A stretch of DNA of 64,000 bases from JBHJGP01 sp050331695 (GCA_050331695.1 JBHJGP010000007.1:43703-107702), one strand, 5' to 3'; shown: positions 51,634-60,513, counted from the stretch's first letter. Made by a program: numbers and translations. Notes: generated by a model from the letters alone, not told the origin.

Positions 51634-54419
51634 GTTCGAACGGCCACGCTAAGACCGTCACCTTCACGCTCGACGGCGATCTGGTGACCGCTGCGCCTGA
51701 CGAAACCATCTGGCAGGTGGCGAGGCGTGAGGGCACGAATATCCCGCATTTGTGCTATGCACCGGAGCCGGGCTACCGCGCCGACGGCAATTGTCGCGCC
51801 TGCATGGTTGAGATCGAGGGCGAGCGGGTGCTCGCCGCGTCCTGCATCAGAAAACCGCGCGACGGGATGACGGTCATGACGGCCTCGGAACGCGCGAAAA
51901 AAGCCCGGGCGATGGTGTTCGAGCTGTTGGTCGCGGATCAGCCCGCCAAAGACCAAAGCCCCGACCCGGACAGCAAATTCTGGCGCTGGGCCCAAACGAT
52001 TGGTGTCGAGACCAGCCGTTTCCAGGCGAAAGACCGGATTGAGCGCGACATGAGCCACGTGGCAATGGCGGTCAATCTCGATGCCTGCATCAATTGTACT
52101 CTCTGCGTGCGCGCCTGCCGGGAAGTTCAGGTCAATGATGTGATCGGCATGGCCTACCGGGGGCCGGGCGCCAAGGTGGTGTTCGACTTCGACGATCCCA
52201 TGGGCGAGAGCACCTGCGTCGCCTGCGGCGAATGCGTCCAGGCCTGCCCCACCGGTGCCTTGATTGAAAAGAGCCTGGTGGATGTCGAAACCGGTAGGCG
52301 CACTCAATGGGCCGATCGAACCGAGGACACGCTTTGTCCTTTCTGTGGTGTCGGCTGCCAGACCACGGTCCATGTCCAGGACGACAAAATCCTGATGATC
52401 GACGGTCGCGACGGGCCCGCGAACGAAAAGCGGCTGTGCGTCAAGGGTCGCTTCGGCTTCGACTACATCAACCATGAAGGCCGGCTGACCACGCCCTTGA
52501 TCCGCAAGGAGGGCGTCGCCAAGCGCTGGGATATGACGCTTCGGGACCAGGATTGGCGGGAGGTGTTTCGCGAGGCATCCTGGGATGAAGCGCTCGGTAT
52601 CGCGGCCGCCGGTCTGACGACAATCCGCGATAGCCATGGACCCAGCGCCATGGCCGGCTTCGGCTCCGCCAAGGGCTCCAACGAGGAAGCGTATTTGTTC
52701 CAGAAGCTGGTGCGGACCGGTTTCGGCACCAACAATGTCGACCACTGCACGCGGCTTTGCCACGCGAGTTCGGTCGCGGCGCTGATCGAAGGGATCGGTT
52801 CCGGCGGCGTCTCCGCCCCGTTCACCGCCGCCAACGACGCCGACTGCATCATCGTCATCGGCGCGAGACCGACCCAGAACCATCCGGTGGCGGCGACCTA
52901 TTTCAAGCAGGCGGCAAAGCGCGGCGCCAAGCTGATCGTCATCGATCCCTCGAAGCAGCCGCTCGCTCGCTACGCCTATGCCAGCGTTCCGTTCAGGAAC
53001 GGCACCGACGTGGCTCTTCTGAACGCGATGATCCACACGATCGTCGAGGAAGGCCTCTACGACGAACAATATGTGCAGGCCATGACCGATGGCTTTGATA
53101 CGCTAAAGTCGCGAATCCAGGCCTTCTCGCCTGAACGGATGGCGCCGCTCTGCGGGGTCGACGCCTCGCTCATTCGAGATGTTGCCCGGGTCTACGCAAC
53201 CTCACCCCGCTCGATCATCTTCTGGGGCATGGGCATCAGTCAGCACGTCCACGGTACCGATAATTCCCGCTGCCTGATCACGCTGGCTCTGATCACCGGT
53301 CAGATTGGCCGGACCGGCACCGGTCTCCACCCGTTGCGCGGCCAGAACAATGTCCAGGGTGCGTCCGACGCCGGGCTTATCCCGATGGTTTATCCGGATT
53401 ACCGCCCGGTCCAGGACGAAAAGGTCAGGACGGCGATGGAGACCTTCTGGGACACGGATCTCGATCCCCAGAACGGGCTGACCGTGGTCGAGATCATGAA
53501 CGCGATCAACGAGGGTCAGATCAGGGTGATGTACGTCATGGGCGAAAACCCGGCCATGTCCGATCCCGATCAGACCCATGCCCGCCAGGCCCTGGCCTCG
53601 CTGGATCACCTCGTGGTGCAAGACATCTTCCTCACCGAAACCGCCTGGCATGCGGATGTCGTCCTGCCGGCATCGGCCCACGCGGAGAAGCTGGGCACCT
53701 ACACCAACACCAACCGCCAGGTGCAGATTGGCCGACCGGTGGTGCCGATGCCGGGTGACGCGCGCCAGGACTGGTGGATCATTCAGGAACTGGCGAGGCG
53801 CATAGGCCTGGCCTGGGACTATGGAGGGGTTCCGGAGGTGTGCGCCGAGATGGCGCAGGTGATGCCGGCGCTCGATCATATCACCTGGGAGCGGCTGGAG
53901 CGCGAGGGCTCGGTGACCTATCCTTGCGAGGGTGATGACCTGCCCGGCAACGAGATCGTCTTCGCCGAGCGTTTTCCGACCCGATCAGGCCGGGCCCGGA
54001 TCGTACCCGCCGATCTGATCCCGCCGGACGAACAGCCGGACGCGGCGTTTCCACTGATCCTCACCACCGGCCGCATGCTGGAGCACTGGCATACCGGCGC
54101 CATGACCCGCCGCGCGTCCGTCCTGGATCATCTGGAGCCGGGGCCTGTGGTTTCGATCAATCCTCGCGAGTTGAGGAACCGGAGGCTGGAGCCGGGCAAC
54201 GCGGTCAAGGTTGCCACCCGGCGTGGCGAAATCGAACTCACCATTCGCGCGGACCGGGACGTGCCGCCTGGCGTTTTATTCATCCCCTTCTGCTTCGCGG
54301 AAGCCGCCGCCAATATTCTGACCAACCCGCAACTGGATCCTTTCGGCAAGATCCCGGAGTTCAAATACTGCGCGGCTAGGCTTGAGCCGGTTCAGAAAGC
54401 GGCGGTCGCCGCTGAATAG
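51630..54419 (+). CDS. Formate dehydrogenase alpha subunit (Mo/W-bis-MGD)
   Basis: The 929-residue catalytic subunit oxidises formate to CO2. The NuoG-like N-terminus has a [2Fe-2S] domain (CYAPEPGYRADGNCRACMV), then two [4Fe-4S] motifs (CINCTLCVRAC and CVACGECVQACP). The molybdopterin domain starts with the cluster motif CPFCGVGC and a fourth Cys in LCVKGRFG. The metal ligand is Cys377 in HCTRLCHASS, so this is the cysteine and not the selenocysteine form. Tungsten or molybdenum cannot be told apart by sequence. It starts at GTG 51630, overlapping the beta gene. No fdhD-type chaperone gene follows. Confidence 0.93.
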   Translation: MSSNGHAKTVTFTLDGDLVTAAPDETIWQVARREGTNIPHLCYAPEPGYRADGNCRACMVEIEGERVLAASCIRKPRDGMTVMTASERAKKARAMVFELLVADQPAKDQSPDPDSKFWRWAQTIGVETSRFQAKDRIERDMSHVAMAVNLDACINCTLCVRACREVQVNDVIGMAYRGPGAKVVFDFDDPMGESTCVACGECVQACPTGALIEKSLVDVETGRRTQWADRTEDTLCPFCGVGCQTTVHVQDDKILMIDGRDGPANEKRLCVKGRFGFDYINHEGRLTTPLIRKEGVAKRWDMTLRDQDWREVFREASWDEALGIAAAGLTTIRDSHGPSAMAGFGSAKGSNEEAYLFQKLVRTGFGTNNVDHCTRLCHASSVAALIEGIGSGGVSAPFTAANDADCIIVIGARPTQNHPVAATYFKQAAKRGAKLIVIDPSKQPLARYAYASVPFRNGTDVALLNAMIHTIVEEGLYDEQYVQAMTDGFDTLKSRIQAFSPERMAPLCGVDASLIRDVARVYATSPRSIIFWGMGISQHVHGTDNSRCLITLALITGQIGRTGTGLHPLRGQNNVQGASDAGLIPMVYPDYRPVQDEKVRTAMETFWDTDLDPQNGLTVVEIMNAINEGQIRVMYVMGENPAMSDPDQTHARQALASLDHLVVQDIFLTETAWHADVVLPASAHAEKLGTYTNTNRQVQIGRPVVPMPGDARQDWWIIQELARRIGLAWDYGGVPEVCAEMAQVMPALDHITWERLEREGSVTYPCEGDDLPGNEIVFAERFPTRSGRARIVPADLIPPDEQPDAAFPLILTTGRMLEHWHTGAMTRRASVLDHLEPGPVVSINPRELRNRRLEPGNAVKVATRRGEIELTIRADRDVPPGVLFIPFCFAEAAANILTNPQLDPFGKIPEFKYCAARLEPVQKAAVAAE

Positions 54420-54423
54420 ACCT

Positions 54424-54933
54424 TCAGCTTCGCCGCTCGATGGCTGACGAAAGCTGTGCCGGGTTCGCCAGGGTCTGCAACACCACGCAGTAGCGCTCGG
54501 TGAGCTTGAGCAGCGTTGCCAGTTGATCCTCGCTCGCGTCCGTGTCGACGTCGAAGCTGAGCCGGATTGACTTGAAGCCGACCGCCGCATCCTTCGCCAC
54601 CCCAAGCGTGCCACGAAAATCGAGATCACCCTCGGCTCGAACGGTGGCATCCCGAAGCTCGATCTCGAGCGCCGTCGCCACCGCGTTCATGGTAACGCCG
54701 GCACAAGCGACCAAGGCCTCGAGCAACATGTCCCCGGAACAGGCGAAGGTTCCGTCACCGCCCGTCGCCGGGTGGAGACCGGCCGCGATCAGAGCCTTCG
54801 AGGTTTGAACCGAACAGCTCACGCCCTCGCTCAATCGGCCTTCCGCCTTCAGCGTGATCGTGGCCGTCTCAGGCTGGTCCCGGTAACGCTCCTTCAGCGG
54901 CGCCTGCATGGCCTTGAGAGCGGTTGCGTCCAT
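54424..54933 (-). CDS. OsmC family peroxide-reducing protein
   Basis: The 169-residue protein has the OsmC/Ohr fold with two conserved cysteines, Cys77 in EALVACAGVTM and Cys149 in TERYCVVLQTL, which act as peroxidatic and resolving residues in characterised members. It probably reduces organic peroxides in the cytoplasm. It converges on the formate dehydrogenase alpha gene with four bases between the stops. The subgroup (OsmC, Ohr or YhfA-like) cannot be fixed without phylogeny. Confidence 0.88.
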   Translation of the reverse strand: MDATALKAMQAPLKERYRDQPETATITLKAEGRLSEGVSCSVQTSKALIAAGLHPATGGDGTFACSGDMLLEALVACAGVTMNAVATALEIELRDATVRAEGDLDFRGTLGVAKDAAVGFKSIRLSFDVDTDASEDQLATLLKLTERYCVVLQTLANPAQLSSAIERRS

Positions 54934-55157
54934 CCGTGTCGTCCTTTTTTCAGGGATCCGTTCGCCCTCGATTACGCGATGGCTTTGGGCTCGTCATTCA
55001 CGTTTCGGTAAGCCTGCCGGAAAGGCCGGGTCCGACCCCCGGTCCCCCGGTGAACATGGTTCGATCCGCTAAGGTTTCCTTCATGTTGTCGGGCTAACCT
55101 TCGGGCCATTCGGTGATCACCAGGCCCCCACTTGACGCACGGCAAGGCCCCTTCGCC

Positions 55158-55805
55158 ATGATCGATGCCCCTATTCCGGTGGACGCGTTCCCCTTGCTCG
55201 AACGTTTCGTACGCCGGTTGAACGTCCCGAAGAACCGCGCTTATGCGGACCTCGCCAGCTGCAACGCCCCCCTGCTCCGGCAGATGGCCACCTGGCTCGG
55301 CTCGAACCGCGTGGTTGCCGTCGAGCCGCGGCTACCGGCGTCTGAACGAGATCACTGGCGTTGTCCGCGGCTCGAGTTTCAGGACCGGAGGTTTCATCAG
55401 CCGTCGCCGGATGCCGAGAGATTTGCCGTCGTCAGCTGTTTCGACGTCCTCAGCATTTCCCGCGATCCGTTTCTGATCGTCCAGCGGGCATTGGGATCGC
55501 TCACGCAAGGGGGCACGGCCATCATCGTCGTGCCCGATCCAAGCGGCTGGCGCGGTTGGTCGAAACGCGCCGCTCGAGCCTTGTCGTCGAACGCCATGGC
55601 TCTGGGCGATGACCGCGCCGTCGACCGAACCACGCTGGATGCCATTTTCGACGCTTTTCCGGTCGAGCTGAAAAGCCGCAACGTTGGTGGCTTCAGGGCG
55701 TATGGCGCCAAGCTTCTGGCGCCGGTGCGCGTCTCCAACGAACCGGTGACGGTAGCTGATCGGCAAACCTCGACCGGACGGGAAAGCAATCCCGTGTTCT
55801 CGTGA
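55158..55805 (+). CDS. Degenerate methyltransferase-like protein
   Basis: About 215 residues. The fold pattern of a class I SAM methyltransferase is visible (VVAVEPR acidic strand, FAVVSCFDVLSISRDP, then ALGSLTQGGTAIIVVPDPSGW), but the glycine-rich SAM loop is replaced by AYADLASCNAPLLRQM, with no glycine cluster. It may bind another ligand or have lost activity. The start is uncertain: ATG 55158 is used here, while GTG 55113 adds 15 residues and has no better ribosome site. Neighbours are unrelated and I do not recognise a more specific family. Confidence 0.6.
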   Translation: MIDAPIPVDAFPLLERFVRRLNVPKNRAYADLASCNAPLLRQMATWLGSNRVVAVEPRLPASERDHWRCPRLEFQDRRFHQPSPDAERFAVVSCFDVLSISRDPFLIVQRALGSLTQGGTAIIVVPDPSGWRGWSKRAARALSSNAMALGDDRAVDRTTLDAIFDAFPVELKSRNVGGFRAYGAKLLAPVRVSNEPVTVADRQTSTGRESNPVFS

Positions 55806-56000
55806 CGGGCTTTGACGGGACCGGGCGCGCCAAAACGATGATCCGTCGGGCCAAGCCAGGAGATCGGCCAGTGGCCTCCGTCCGGACCTTCGCAGAGCCG
55901 CTGACCAAGGGGACTCTCCGAAGTCGTCAGCTAAGCACAAGTCCCGGGAAAAGCGGTTGCTCTACGGGCGTATGGCCTATCGACATACCGTTCCGCCATC

Positions 56001-56014
56001 GGTCCGATCGGACC
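56001..56014. repeat. Perfect 14-base palindrome
   Basis: GGTCCGATCGGACC is self-complementary over all 14 bases. It lies 12 bases after the stop of the 39-residue minus-strand frame. It matches the inverted repeat in the amtB leader (4899-4912) at 13 of 14 positions. No T-run follows, so it is not an obvious terminator. Confidence 0.4.
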
Positions 56015-56025
56015 TGAGGAAGCCC

Positions 56026-56145
56026 CTAGAGCGAAAAGGCGGCGGAGAGAAGCATCAGAAGAGAGAGACCAGCAAACACCAGTGCGCGGGTTGCTGCCGG
56101 ATCGAAAAAAGCGAACCGCTGTCCGTGGATCCCACCTCTGACCAT
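56026..56145 (-). CDS. Possible 39-residue small membrane protein
   Basis: An ATG at 56145 preceded by GGAGAG at a 5-base distance opens a 39-codon frame ending at TAG 56026. The product has a polar N-terminal half (MVRGGIHGQRFAFFDPAATR) and a C-terminal hydrophobic helix of about 19 residues (ALVFAGLSLLMLLSAAFSL), as expected for a small single-pass inner-membrane protein. No homologue is recognised. The combination of a strong ribosome site and an uninterrupted hydrophobic helix makes chance less likely, but a frame this short cannot be proven by inspection. Confidence 0.45.
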   Translation of the reverse strand: MVRGGIHGQRFAFFDPAATRALVFAGLSLLMLLSAAFSL

Positions 56146-56409
56146 CGCTTCTCTCCGCCACAAGTTCGCGTGTTGAGGGACAACAAGGAGAACGCCTCCG
56201 CGTTCACGAGTTGAGATTAGCGGATCACTGAAAAGCCGATGTATCGGCGGTCACAAAAGGTCCCGTTTCCAGACAGAGCCGCAGCTCGCAAGAAATTCTT
56301 CAACCGGAATTTAGAGACCTGTAATACAACTCGAAGTTTAAGAATCGGCACCGTCACGAAATTGTTGCTCACGCTCGGTAACGGACCCGCCAGCAATGGG
56401 GAGGACGTG

Positions 56410-57576
56410 ATGGCCGAGACTGACGTCTATCGTGCGGATCCGAAACTGCTCGAACGCGAAGCGCAAGGGAGTTGGCTCCAATGGCTCGCCGTACTGGGTC
56501 TTGTTTACCTGCTGATATGCGCGGTCGGCCTGATCGGATCAGGCTTCAAGGCCGCCACAGGTGATCAGGCAGAAGAGTTATTCGCCTTTGCCGTCAACCC
56601 CTTCGCCGGGCTAGTCGTCGGCACGGTCGCGACCGCGCTCATCCAGTCCTCGTCGACGGTTACATCGATCATCGTCGGCCTGGTCGCCGGCGGTCTGCCG
56701 GTCTCGGTCGCCGTGCCCATGGTCATGGGCGCCAATATCGGTACCTCGATCACCAACACGATCGTCTCGTTGGGCCATGTGCGCGAGAAAAAAGAATTCT
56801 CGCGCGCCTTCTCCGCCGCGACGGTTCACGACTTCTTCAATCTCCTGTCGGTCTTGGTCTTTCTGCCGTTGGAGATAGCGTTCGGCTTTTTGGAGACTAT
56901 CAGCAAAACCCTGGCCGCTCCTTTCTACGGCAGCGCCGATGCTTCCGTGTCGAGCCTTAACTTCGTGAAAGGCGCCACAGCGCCGATCGTCGACAACACC
57001 AAGGGGGTGTTGTTGGCGATGGGCGATCAGATCGGCGGCATCGCGCTGATCGTCGTCGGCATCGCGCTGATCTTTCTGTCGATCACCTATATCGGCAAGC
57101 TCCTGAAAAGATTGATGGTCGGCAAGGCCCGCGAGATCATGCACACAGCCGTCGGCCGCGGCCCGGTCTCGGGTATCTTCTCGGGCACGCTGGTGACCGT
57201 GCTGGTGCAGTCCTCGTCGACCACCACGTCGCTCATGGTGCCGCTCGCCGGGTCCGGCGCGTTCGGCCTCAAGCAGATCTATCCGTTCACGCTCGGCGCC
57301 AATATCGGAACTTGCGTCACCGCGGTGCTCGCCGCGACCGCGGTCACCGGCAATGCCGAGGCCGCCTTGCAAATCGCCTTCATTCACCTGACCTACAACG
57401 TGTTGGGTGTGATCATCATCTACGGCTTGCCGTTCCTCAGATTCATTCCGGTCCGAATGGCCGAGTGGATGGGACACACCGCTGCCAGCAACAAGATGGC
57501 AGCTCTCGCCTACATTCTCGGCGTCTTCTTCGTGGTCCCGGGCGTCTGCCTGGTTGTTTCCAACATGATGGCCTGA
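56410..57576 (+). CDS. Na/phosphate cotransporter family protein (NptA-like)
   Basis: The 388-residue integral membrane protein has the two inverted repeats of the Na/Pi-II family, each with the QSSS signature: TALIQSSSTVTSIIVG and TVLVQSSSTTTSLMVPLAGSG. Each repeat also has a GANIGT motif. It likely imports phosphate with sodium, though the direction and ion are inferred from the family. It lacks the C-terminal PhoU domain found in many bacterial members. ATG 56410 is chosen because GGGGAGG precedes it by 6 bases; the frame is open further upstream to 56239. A small coiled-coil gene follows after 12 bases. Confidence 0.9.
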   Translation: MAETDVYRADPKLLEREAQGSWLQWLAVLGLVYLLICAVGLIGSGFKAATGDQAEELFAFAVNPFAGLVVGTVATALIQSSSTVTSIIVGLVAGGLPVSVAVPMVMGANIGTSITNTIVSLGHVREKKEFSRAFSAATVHDFFNLLSVLVFLPLEIAFGFLETISKTLAAPFYGSADASVSSLNFVKGATAPIVDNTKGVLLAMGDQIGGIALIVVGIALIFLSITYIGKLLKRLMVGKAREIMHTAVGRGPVSGIFSGTLVTVLVQSSSTTTSLMVPLAGSGAFGLKQIYPFTLGANIGTCVTAVLAATAVTGNAEAALQIAFIHLTYNVLGVIIIYGLPFLRFIPVRMAEWMGHTAASNKMAALAYILGVFFVVPGVCLVVSNMMA

Positions 57577-57588
57577 GGAGGAGATCAA

Positions 57589-57819
57589 ATGCCTGAAACC
57601 GTGAAATCCCTGTCGACCGACCATCTGCGAAGTCTCATCGATCAGACCGAAGGAACCTTATCGGAACTGAAGGGCGAACTCGATCGCCGGGACGAACTGG
57701 CCCAGCACCAGGAGATCGACAAGCTAGAAACCCACATGAAGAACGCGGAGCTAAGTCTTCAGACCATCCGCGATTTTCTGGCCTACCTGTTGGAAGGCCG
57801 CCGCTCCGGTAAGGGCTGA
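57589..57819 (+). CDS. Small coiled-coil protein co-transcribed with the phosphate symporter
   Basis: The 76-residue, highly charged protein is predicted to be almost entirely helical, with heptad-like leucines (LRSLIDQTEGTLSELKGELD, then LETHMKNAELSLQTIRDFLAYLLEG). It has no signal peptide or membrane segment. GAGGAGGAG just before the ATG is a strong ribosome site, and the gap of 12 bases places it in the symporter operon. I do not recognise the family. It might replace the regulatory PhoU domain missing from the symporter, which is only a suggestion from position. Confidence 0.75.
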   Translation: MPETVKSLSTDHLRSLIDQTEGTLSELKGELDRRDELAQHQEIDKLETHMKNAELSLQTIRDFLAYLLEGRRSGKG

Positions 57820-57883
57820 CCGTCGCTTGCTTACGCTCGAGGGGAATGATCTGCTAGGCTGAAGACCGCCTTATAGATCAAGG

Positions 57884-58525
57884 ATGGTGGTCTTGCCCTC
57901 GACCGAGCTCCTACTCGCCTTCGCCGCGGCGACCTTACTGTTTGCCTACATGCCGGGCCCGGCGTTGCTCTACACCGCCGCGCAAACGGTGGCGCGCGGC
58001 CGGCGGGCGGGGCTGATGGCGGCGCTCGGCATCCACGTAGGTGGTTATGCTCACGTCATCGCCGCGACAACCGGACTGTCGGCGATCTTTCACGCGGTGC
58101 CGACGCTGTACCTGGTCGTGAAGCTCGCTGGTGCCGGATACCTGATCTGGCTGGGCATCGGCCTGATCCGGACCAAGGAGCAGCCGCTGACGCCCGCGAC
58201 TGCGGTCTCCGCCAAATCCGCTCGGCGAGCGTTTGCGGAAAGCGTCGCGGTCGAGCTCCTGAACCCCAAAGTCGCGCTGTTCTTCATCGCTTTCCTGCCG
58301 CAGTTCGTCGATCCCGCGGCCGCCTTTCCGATCTGGGCGCAGCTGCTTCTGCTGGGGGTGATCGTCAACCTGACCTTTTCCTCGGCCGATCTGGTTTGCG
58401 TCGTGCTCGCGAGTTCCGTGATCGACCGACTGCGCCGATCCGGTTCCGCCCAGCGCCTCGCCCGGCGCGCAGGCGGCTTGATCCTGGTGAGCCTTGGGGC
58501 TCACCTGGCGCTCCAGCGAAACTGA
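57884..58525 (+). CDS. LysE family amino-acid exporter
   Basis: The 213-residue inner-membrane protein has the RhtB/LysE layout of six hydrophobic segments, starting with LLLAFAAATLLFAYMPGPALLYTAAQTVARG, which holds the conserved PGP motif, then GLMAALGIHVGGY and KLAGAGYLIWLGIGLIR. Members export amino acids such as lysine, threonine or homoserine; the substrate is not predictable. It lies 64 bases after the coiled-coil gene and converges on the OppF-like gene with six bases between the stops. Confidence 0.9.
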   Translation: MVVLPSTELLLAFAAATLLFAYMPGPALLYTAAQTVARGRRAGLMAALGIHVGGYAHVIAATTGLSAIFHAVPTLYLVVKLAGAGYLIWLGIGLIRTKEQPLTPATAVSAKSARRAFAESVAVELLNPKVALFFIAFLPQFVDPAAAFPIWAQLLLLGVIVNLTFSSADLVCVVLASSVIDRLRRSGSAQRLARRAGGLILVSLGAHLALQRN

Positions 58526-58531
58526 GCCGGT

Positions 58532-59512
58532 TCAGATCCGGCCCTCCTCCACCGCATGGCAGGCGACCAGACCGCCATTCACCGGGATCTGTGTCGGTTG
58601 CTCGCCCCGGCAGCGGTCGTTGGCGAACGGACATCGCGGATGGAATGAACAGCCTGTGGTCGGGTCTATCGTGCTCGGCACCTCACCCTCCATGGGCGCG
58701 CGGGCAGCACCGATATTGTCCAGGCTAGGCACCGCCTCCAAAAGCAATCTTGTATAGGGGTGAGACGGCTCGGCAAACAGGATCTCGGCATCACGAATCT
58801 CGGCCAACAGGCCCAGATACATGACACCCACCCGGTCCGCCATCTGGTAGACGACCGACAAATCATGGGTGATCAGGAGATAGGCGAGGCCCATCTCGCG
58901 CTGAAGCTCCTTCATCAAGTTCAGCACCTGGGCTTGAACCGAAACGTCGAGGGAGGAGGTCGGCTCGTCGGCGATCAGGATCTCCGGCGTCGTCGACAGA
59001 GCCCGGGCGATGGAGATCCGCTGGCGCTGACCGCCCGAGAATTCATGCGGATATTTTTTCGCATCGCTCGGCGAAAGGCCCACGATCGATAGGAGATCGT
59101 TGACTCGGCGGGTCACCTCCTCGGGGCCGCTGGCGAGATCGTGGGTCCGCAGAGGCTCGGCGACGATGTCCGCGACCCGCCATCGAGGATTGAGGCTGGC
59201 ATAGGGGTCTTGAAAAATCATCTGCATCCGCCGCCGGGCGCTGGCGCTCCGCTCGGTGGTGAGGTCCAGGCCGTCCAGGCGGATGACGCCGGATGTTGGT
59301 TCATGCAGACCGACCAGACATTTGGCGACGGTCGACTTGCCGCAACCGGACTCGCCTACAAGCGCTAGCGTCTCGCCTTTCTCAAGCGAAAAATCGATAC
59401 CACGCACGGCGTGGAGGATCCGCTTCGTTTCCGTTCCCAAAACCCGTTCCAGCCAAGGCGCCGAAACGTCGAAGGACCGGACCAGGCCCTCGACCTCGAG
59501 CAGCCCGCTCAT
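58532..59512 (-). CDS. Oligopeptide ABC transporter ATPase, OppF/DppF type
   Basis: The 326-residue ATPase has Walker A VGESGCGKSTVAK, the Q-loop MIFQDPYASLNPR, the signature FSGGQRQRISIARAL, and Walker B ILIADEPTSSLD. The C-terminal oligopeptide-transporter extension has CSFHPRCPFANDRC. The start at 59512 overlaps the OppD-type stop by 4 bases. No peptide permease or binding-protein gene is next to it, so it may serve the peptide permeases at 9.7-11.5 kb. Confidence 0.92.
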   Translation of the reverse strand: MSGLLEVEGLVRSFDVSAPWLERVLGTETKRILHAVRGIDFSLEKGETLALVGESGCGKSTVAKCLVGLHEPTSGVIRLDGLDLTTERSASARRRMQMIFQDPYASLNPRWRVADIVAEPLRTHDLASGPEEVTRRVNDLLSIVGLSPSDAKKYPHEFSGGQRQRISIARALSTTPEILIADEPTSSLDVSVQAQVLNLMKELQREMGLAYLLITHDLSVVYQMADRVGVMYLGLLAEIRDAEILFAEPSHPYTRLLLEAVPSLDNIGAARAPMEGEVPSTIDPTTGCSFHPRCPFANDRCRGEQPTQIPVNGGLVACHAVEEGRI

Positions 59513-60513
59513 GCCGCTTCGCCGGCGGCGATGGTCTCCGGCTCCTGGTCGTAGAGCCAACAGGCAACGGCCGAGGCACCGACGTTGATCGGCTCCGGAC
59601 GGTCCCGCAGACAGCGTTCGAACGCTTGAGGACAGCGGGGGTTGAACGCGCAGCCCACCGGGATCGAATCAAGTCGCGGCATGCTGCCCTCGATCTGGGC
59701 CAAAGCGTCCAGACGCTCGCCCATGGTCGGGATCGACGCCATCAGCCCCTTCGAATAGGGATGGAGCGGTGTCTTGATAACGTCGGCGACGGGCCCGATT
59801 TCCGCGAGCCGGCCCGCATACATCACCGCCACCCGGTCGGCCGCTTCGGCGATCACGCCCATATCATGGGTCACGAGGATGGCCGCGGCGCCATGTTCGC
59901 GACAAAGGCGCTTCAGGAGCTGGATGATCTGCGCCTGGATCGAGACATCAAGGGCGGTGGTCGGCTCATCAGCGATGATCAAATCGGGCTCGGCGGCGAG
60001 TGCCAGCGCGATCACGACCCGCTGGCGCATACCGCCCGAAAGCTCGTGCGGCCAGGCTCGAAGCCTTTGCTCGGCAGCCGGCAAACCGACGTCGCGCAAG
60101 AGTTCCAGCGCCCGGTCGCGAGCCTCGCTTTCACCGAGATCGGTGTGGGTCAGCACGGTCTCCACCAGCTGATCACCGATCTTGAACAAGGGATTGAGGC
60201 TGGTCAGCGGATCCTGAAAGACGAAGCCGATTTTCCGGCCCCGGACCCGTCGCAGCGCTTCGCCCTTGAGCATGTCGATCCGCTCGCCATTCAAGACGAC
60301 GCTGCCGCCCGTGATCCGGCCCGGCGGCTCGATCAAGCCGATGATGGCCGAGCCGGTGACCGACTTTCCGGCGCCGGACTCGCCGACAAGGCCCAGGATC
60401 TCGCCTGCCGACACATCGAAGGAAACGTCATCGACGGCCACCAAAGGTCCGCGCCGGGTCGGAAACTCGACCCTCAGATTGCTTACGCTCAGAAGCGGTT
60501 GTTCATCAGACAA
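59509..60513 (-). CDS. Oligopeptide ABC transporter ATPase, OppD/DppD type
   Basis: The 334-residue ATPase has Walker A VGESGAGKSVTGSAI, the Q-loop FVFQDPLTSLNPL, the signature LSGGMRQRVVIALAL, Walker B LIIADEPTTALD and the C-terminal CAFNPRCPQAFERC extension typical of OppD. It forms a heterodimer with the OppF-type protein encoded just downstream. Together they are an ATPase module without membrane partners in this region. The 116 bases upstream, toward the sugar transporter operon, hold no gene. Confidence 0.92.
   Translation of the reverse strand: MSDEQPLLSVSNLRVEFPTRRGPLVAVDDVSFDVSAGEILGLVGESGAGKSVTGSAIIGLIEPPGRITGGSVVLNGERIDMLKGEALRRVRGRKIGFVFQDPLTSLNPLFKIGDQLVETVLTHTDLGESEARDRALELLRDVGLPAAEQRLRAWPHELSGGMRQRVVIALALAAEPDLIIADEPTTALDVSIQAQIIQLLKRLCREHGAAAILVTHDMGVIAEAADRVAVMYAGRLAEIGPVADVIKTPLHPYSKGLMASIPTMGERLDALAQIEGSMPRLDSIPVGCAFNPRCPQAFERCLRDRPEPINVGASAVACWLYDQEPETIAAGEAA

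Larger units (their letters stand above)
55806..56409. other. 600-base intergenic stretch with low coding signal
   Basis: No long gene is supported here. The short frames on both strands lack ribosome sites and domain-like sequence, with one exception: a 39-codon membrane-protein frame on the minus strand (56026-56145). A perfect palindrome lies at 56001-56014. The part from 56200 to 56400 is more AT-rich than its surroundings and should hold the promoter of the Na/phosphate symporter operon, though I could not pick a clear -35/-10 pair. Confidence 0.6.

Noticed and set aside
52746..52763. Possible selenocysteine codon at the formate dehydrogenase active site
   Set aside because: The active-site codon is TGC (Cys377), not TGA, and the gene reads through without recoding.
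51561..53069. 502-codon minus-strand frame within the formate dehydrogenase genes
   Set aside because: Antisense to the conserved cluster-binding domains of the alpha subunit, which clearly encode protein on the plus strand.
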